This document shows positions 62,355 through 64,000 of a DNA stretch of 64,000 nt, piece by piece. A model generated the notes under the pieces. It made no database searches. It was not told the origin of the DNA and saw only the letters and a list, made by a program, of their open reading frames with translations. A program made the position numbers and the translations under genes. The stretch's first letter is position 1, and the number at the start of each line of letters is the position of its first letter. This DNA comes from Stieleria sp. JC731 (GTDB lineage Bacteria > Planctomycetota > Planctomycetia > Pirellulales > Pirellulaceae), in contig NZ_JAJKFQ010000011.1 in the NCBI RefSeq assembly GCF_020966635.1, forward strand, positions 1,116,001-1,180,000. Reading direction: 5' to 3'.

Positions 62355-64000
62355 TTGAGAGTCGGCAGCGGTGGCGGATTTCGCGCAATTCTCTATACTT
62401 TCAAGAAAGGACGCGAAGCGGGCGGCGTTTGGAAGCTTTACAAAGCGTTGCGCACACGCAATAGCTGTAAAACTTGCGCCGTCGGAATGGGGGGCCAAAA
62501 GGGTGGCATGGTCAATGAACTTGGCCACGCGTTCGAAGTCTGCAAAAAAAGCATGCAGGCCATGGCTGCAGATATGCAGCCCGGTATCGATCCGAACTTT
62601 TGGAAGCAGAACTCCATCGAGTCGCTAAAAAAGCTGACGCCCAAAGAACTCGAAAGCCTCGGACGATTGATCCATCCGCTTCGGTATCGTGAAGGCGCAA
62701 CTCACTACGAAGAGATCACCTGGAAGGAAGCGATCGATTCGATTGCGAAACAATTCAAAGCGATCACTGCTGATGAATCATTTTGGTACTTCAGCGGACG
62801 CAGTAGCAACGAAGCTGGTTTTTTACTGCAGTTGCTCGCTCGTGTCTTCGGTACAAACAACGTCAACAACTGCAGCTATTATTGTCACCAAGCCAGCGGC
62901 GTTGGATTGCAAAGCAGTGTCGGAAGCGGTACCGCGACGATTCTGTTGGACGATCTAGAAAAAGCAGACACGGTCTTCCTGATCGGTGGCAATCCGGCTA
63001 GCAACCACCCGCGTTTGATGACCAGCTTGATGCGAGTCCGTCGCGCAGGTGGCAACGTGATTGTGATCAACCCGGTTCGTGAAACCGGATTGATCAACTT
63101 CCGAATCCCAAGCGATCCGATTTCCCTACTAAAGGGAACGAAGATTGCCTCACACTACATCCAGCCTCACATCGGCGGTGATCTCGCTTTGCTTTGGGGA
63201 ATCGCCAAGGCAACCAAGCAGCTCAATGCGTTCGATAGCGAATTTTTATCCCAACACACAACCGGTCAAGAGCAGTGGGCGCAGGCTCTCGATGAACTGA
63301 GCTGGCAAGAGATCGAATCGAAGTCCGGCATTGCTCGCAGTGAGATCGAGGCGATCGCAAAGTTATATGCCTCGTCAAAGCGAAGCGTCTTTTCGTGGAC
63401 CATGGGCATCACCCATCACGCGCACGGAGTACAGAATGTCCAGGCGATCGCCAATTTGGCGTTCGCCCGTGGCATGGTCGGTCGCGAAGGATGCGGGCTG
63501 ATGCCGATTCGCGGTCACAGCAATGTGCAAGGAATCGGCTCGGTCGGTGTGACTCCGAAGCTGAAAACTCAAATCTTCGAAGCGCTCAAGAATCAGTTCG
63601 GAGTCAATTTGCCGGAGACCGAAGGCAAAGACACGTTGGAGTGCATGGAGGCTTCTGCGCGCGGCGAAATCAAAGTTGGCTTCTGCCTAGGCGGAAACCT
63701 CTATGGTTCAAATCCCGATTCAGCGTTCGCTGACAAGGCACTATCGAATCTTGATTTGAACGTGATGATGAACACGACGATGAATACAGGTCATGTTCAT
63801 GGTCTGGCGCGCGAAACGATTATTTTGCCAGTGCTCGCTCGGGATGAAGAGCCATCACCGACGACTCAGGAGTCGATGTTCAACTTCGTTCGGCTTAGTG
63901 ATGGTGGTCCTGCAAGATTGCCTGGGCCACGCAGTGAGATCTCCGTGATCGCTGCGATTGGAAAGCAACTGTTACCGGACACCCCGGGTATCGACTGGGA
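62355..64000 (+). CDS. FdhF/YdeP-like molybdopterin oxidoreductase (3' end outside window)
   Basis: The frame is open from a TGA at 62337-62339 to the window edge. No ATG precedes the conserved part, so the TTG at 62355 is chosen: GAGGA at 62343-62347 lies seven bases upstream, and the product begins MRVGSGGGFRAILY. C38 and C41 (NSCKTCAVGMGG) mark the family's truncated cysteine region. Molybdopterin-binding landmarks include SFWYFSGRSSNEAGFLLQLL, VFLIGGNPASNHPRL and MTSLMRVRRAGGNVIVIN-like strands, with FSWTMGITHHAHGVQNVQAI further on. YdeP-type proteins are formate-dehydrogenase-like oxidoreductases of uncertain substrate. Confidence 0.9.
   Translation, partial: MRVGSGGGFRAILYTFKKGREAGGVWKLYKALRTRNSCKTCAVGMGGQKGGMVNELGHAFEVCKKSMQAMAADMQPGIDPNFWKQNSIESLKKLTPKELESLGRLIHPLRYREGATHYEEITWKEAIDSIAKQFKAITADESFWYFSGRSSNEAGFLLQLLARVFGTNNVNNCSYYCHQASGVGLQSSVGSGTATILLDDLEKADTVFLIGGNPASNHPRLMTSLMRVRRAGGNVIVINPVRETGLINFRIPSDPISLLKGTKIASHYIQPHIGGDLALLWGIAKATKQLNAFDSEFLSQHTTGQEQWAQALDELSWQEIESKSGIARSEIEAIAKLYASSKRSVFSWTMGITHHAHGVQNVQAIANLAFARGMVGREGCGLMPIRGHSNVQGIGSVGVTPKLKTQIFEALKNQFGVNLPETEGKDTLECMEASARGEIKVGFCLGGNLYGSNPDSAFADKALSNLDLNVMMNTTMNTGHVHGLARETIILPVLARDEEPSPTTQESMFNFVRLSDGGPARLPGPRSEISVIAAIGKQLLPDTPGIDW

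Overview
The window looks like chromosomal DNA of a planctomycete, most likely from the Rhodopirellula/Pirellulaceae group. The main reasons are a giant secreted protein with the planctomycete-type N-terminal motif ESLERRQLLA and a C-terminal dockerin-like calcium repeat, and the presence of DUF1573, DUF1080 and DUF3467 family proteins. A dCache-Ser/Thr kinase fusion, an IS200-like RAYT transposase with short scattered repeats, and many genus-type hypothetical proteins fit the same picture. This is inference from gene content; no 16S rRNA or tRNA gene was found in the window.

Layout. 1-2.6 kb: the end of a SAM methyltransferase gene, a RAYT transposase and a small array of GTGCTATGTCCC repeats. 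2.6-10.4 kb: an ABC-2 exporter pair, then a run of metabolic genes (beta-hydroxyacid dehydrogenase, quinone oxidoreductase, EamA-like transporter, zinc alcohol dehydrogenase, secreted aldose 1-epimerase). 10.5-10.8 kb: a second array of the same repeat in the opposite orientation, followed by a free-standing RNA polymerase alpha-CTD gene. 11.8-17 kb: two arrestin-like proteins, a divergent RNase HII-like protein, a LolA-like lipoprotein and a double TM2 protein. 17-24.2 kb, minus strand: a dCache Ser/Thr kinase, two dynamin-like GTPases and a TolQ/ExbB-type channel, probably one functional unit.

24.4-31.3 kb: a group 2 sigma factor, an HtrA protease and a histidine kinase/NtrC-type regulator pair, which reads as an envelope-stress block. 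31.5-41.7 kb: a Tat-exported sugar isomerase-like protein, a DUF1573 protein, Maf, a DUF3467 protein, a 56-residue HemP-like gene, a 217-bp compound hairpin repeat, an rRNA/tRNA m5C methyltransferase, two membrane proteins, a fatty acid desaturase and an HI0933-family flavoprotein. 42-50 kb: the giant surface protein and two secreted proteins. 50-58 kb: queA, leuCD, a DUF1080 protein, an S41 protease and a TPR-like secreted protein. 58-64 kb: a perfect 17-bp tandem array of the same repeat family, a small conserved-looking gene, glmS, a hypothetical protein and the start of a molybdopterin oxidoreductase.

The most unusual signals are: (i) one short repeat family in three arrays, one of them beside a RAYT gene; (ii) the sensor-kinase/paired-GTPase/proton-channel cluster, with a promoter that appears leaderless and carries an 11-bp inverted repeat; (iii) the 217-bp unit made of four consecutive hairpins; (iv) the stand-alone alpha-CTD and the RNase HII-like protein that lacks the usual GRG arginine. 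Where several start codons were possible I state the reason for the choice. All family assignments rest on motifs read by eye, not on database searches.
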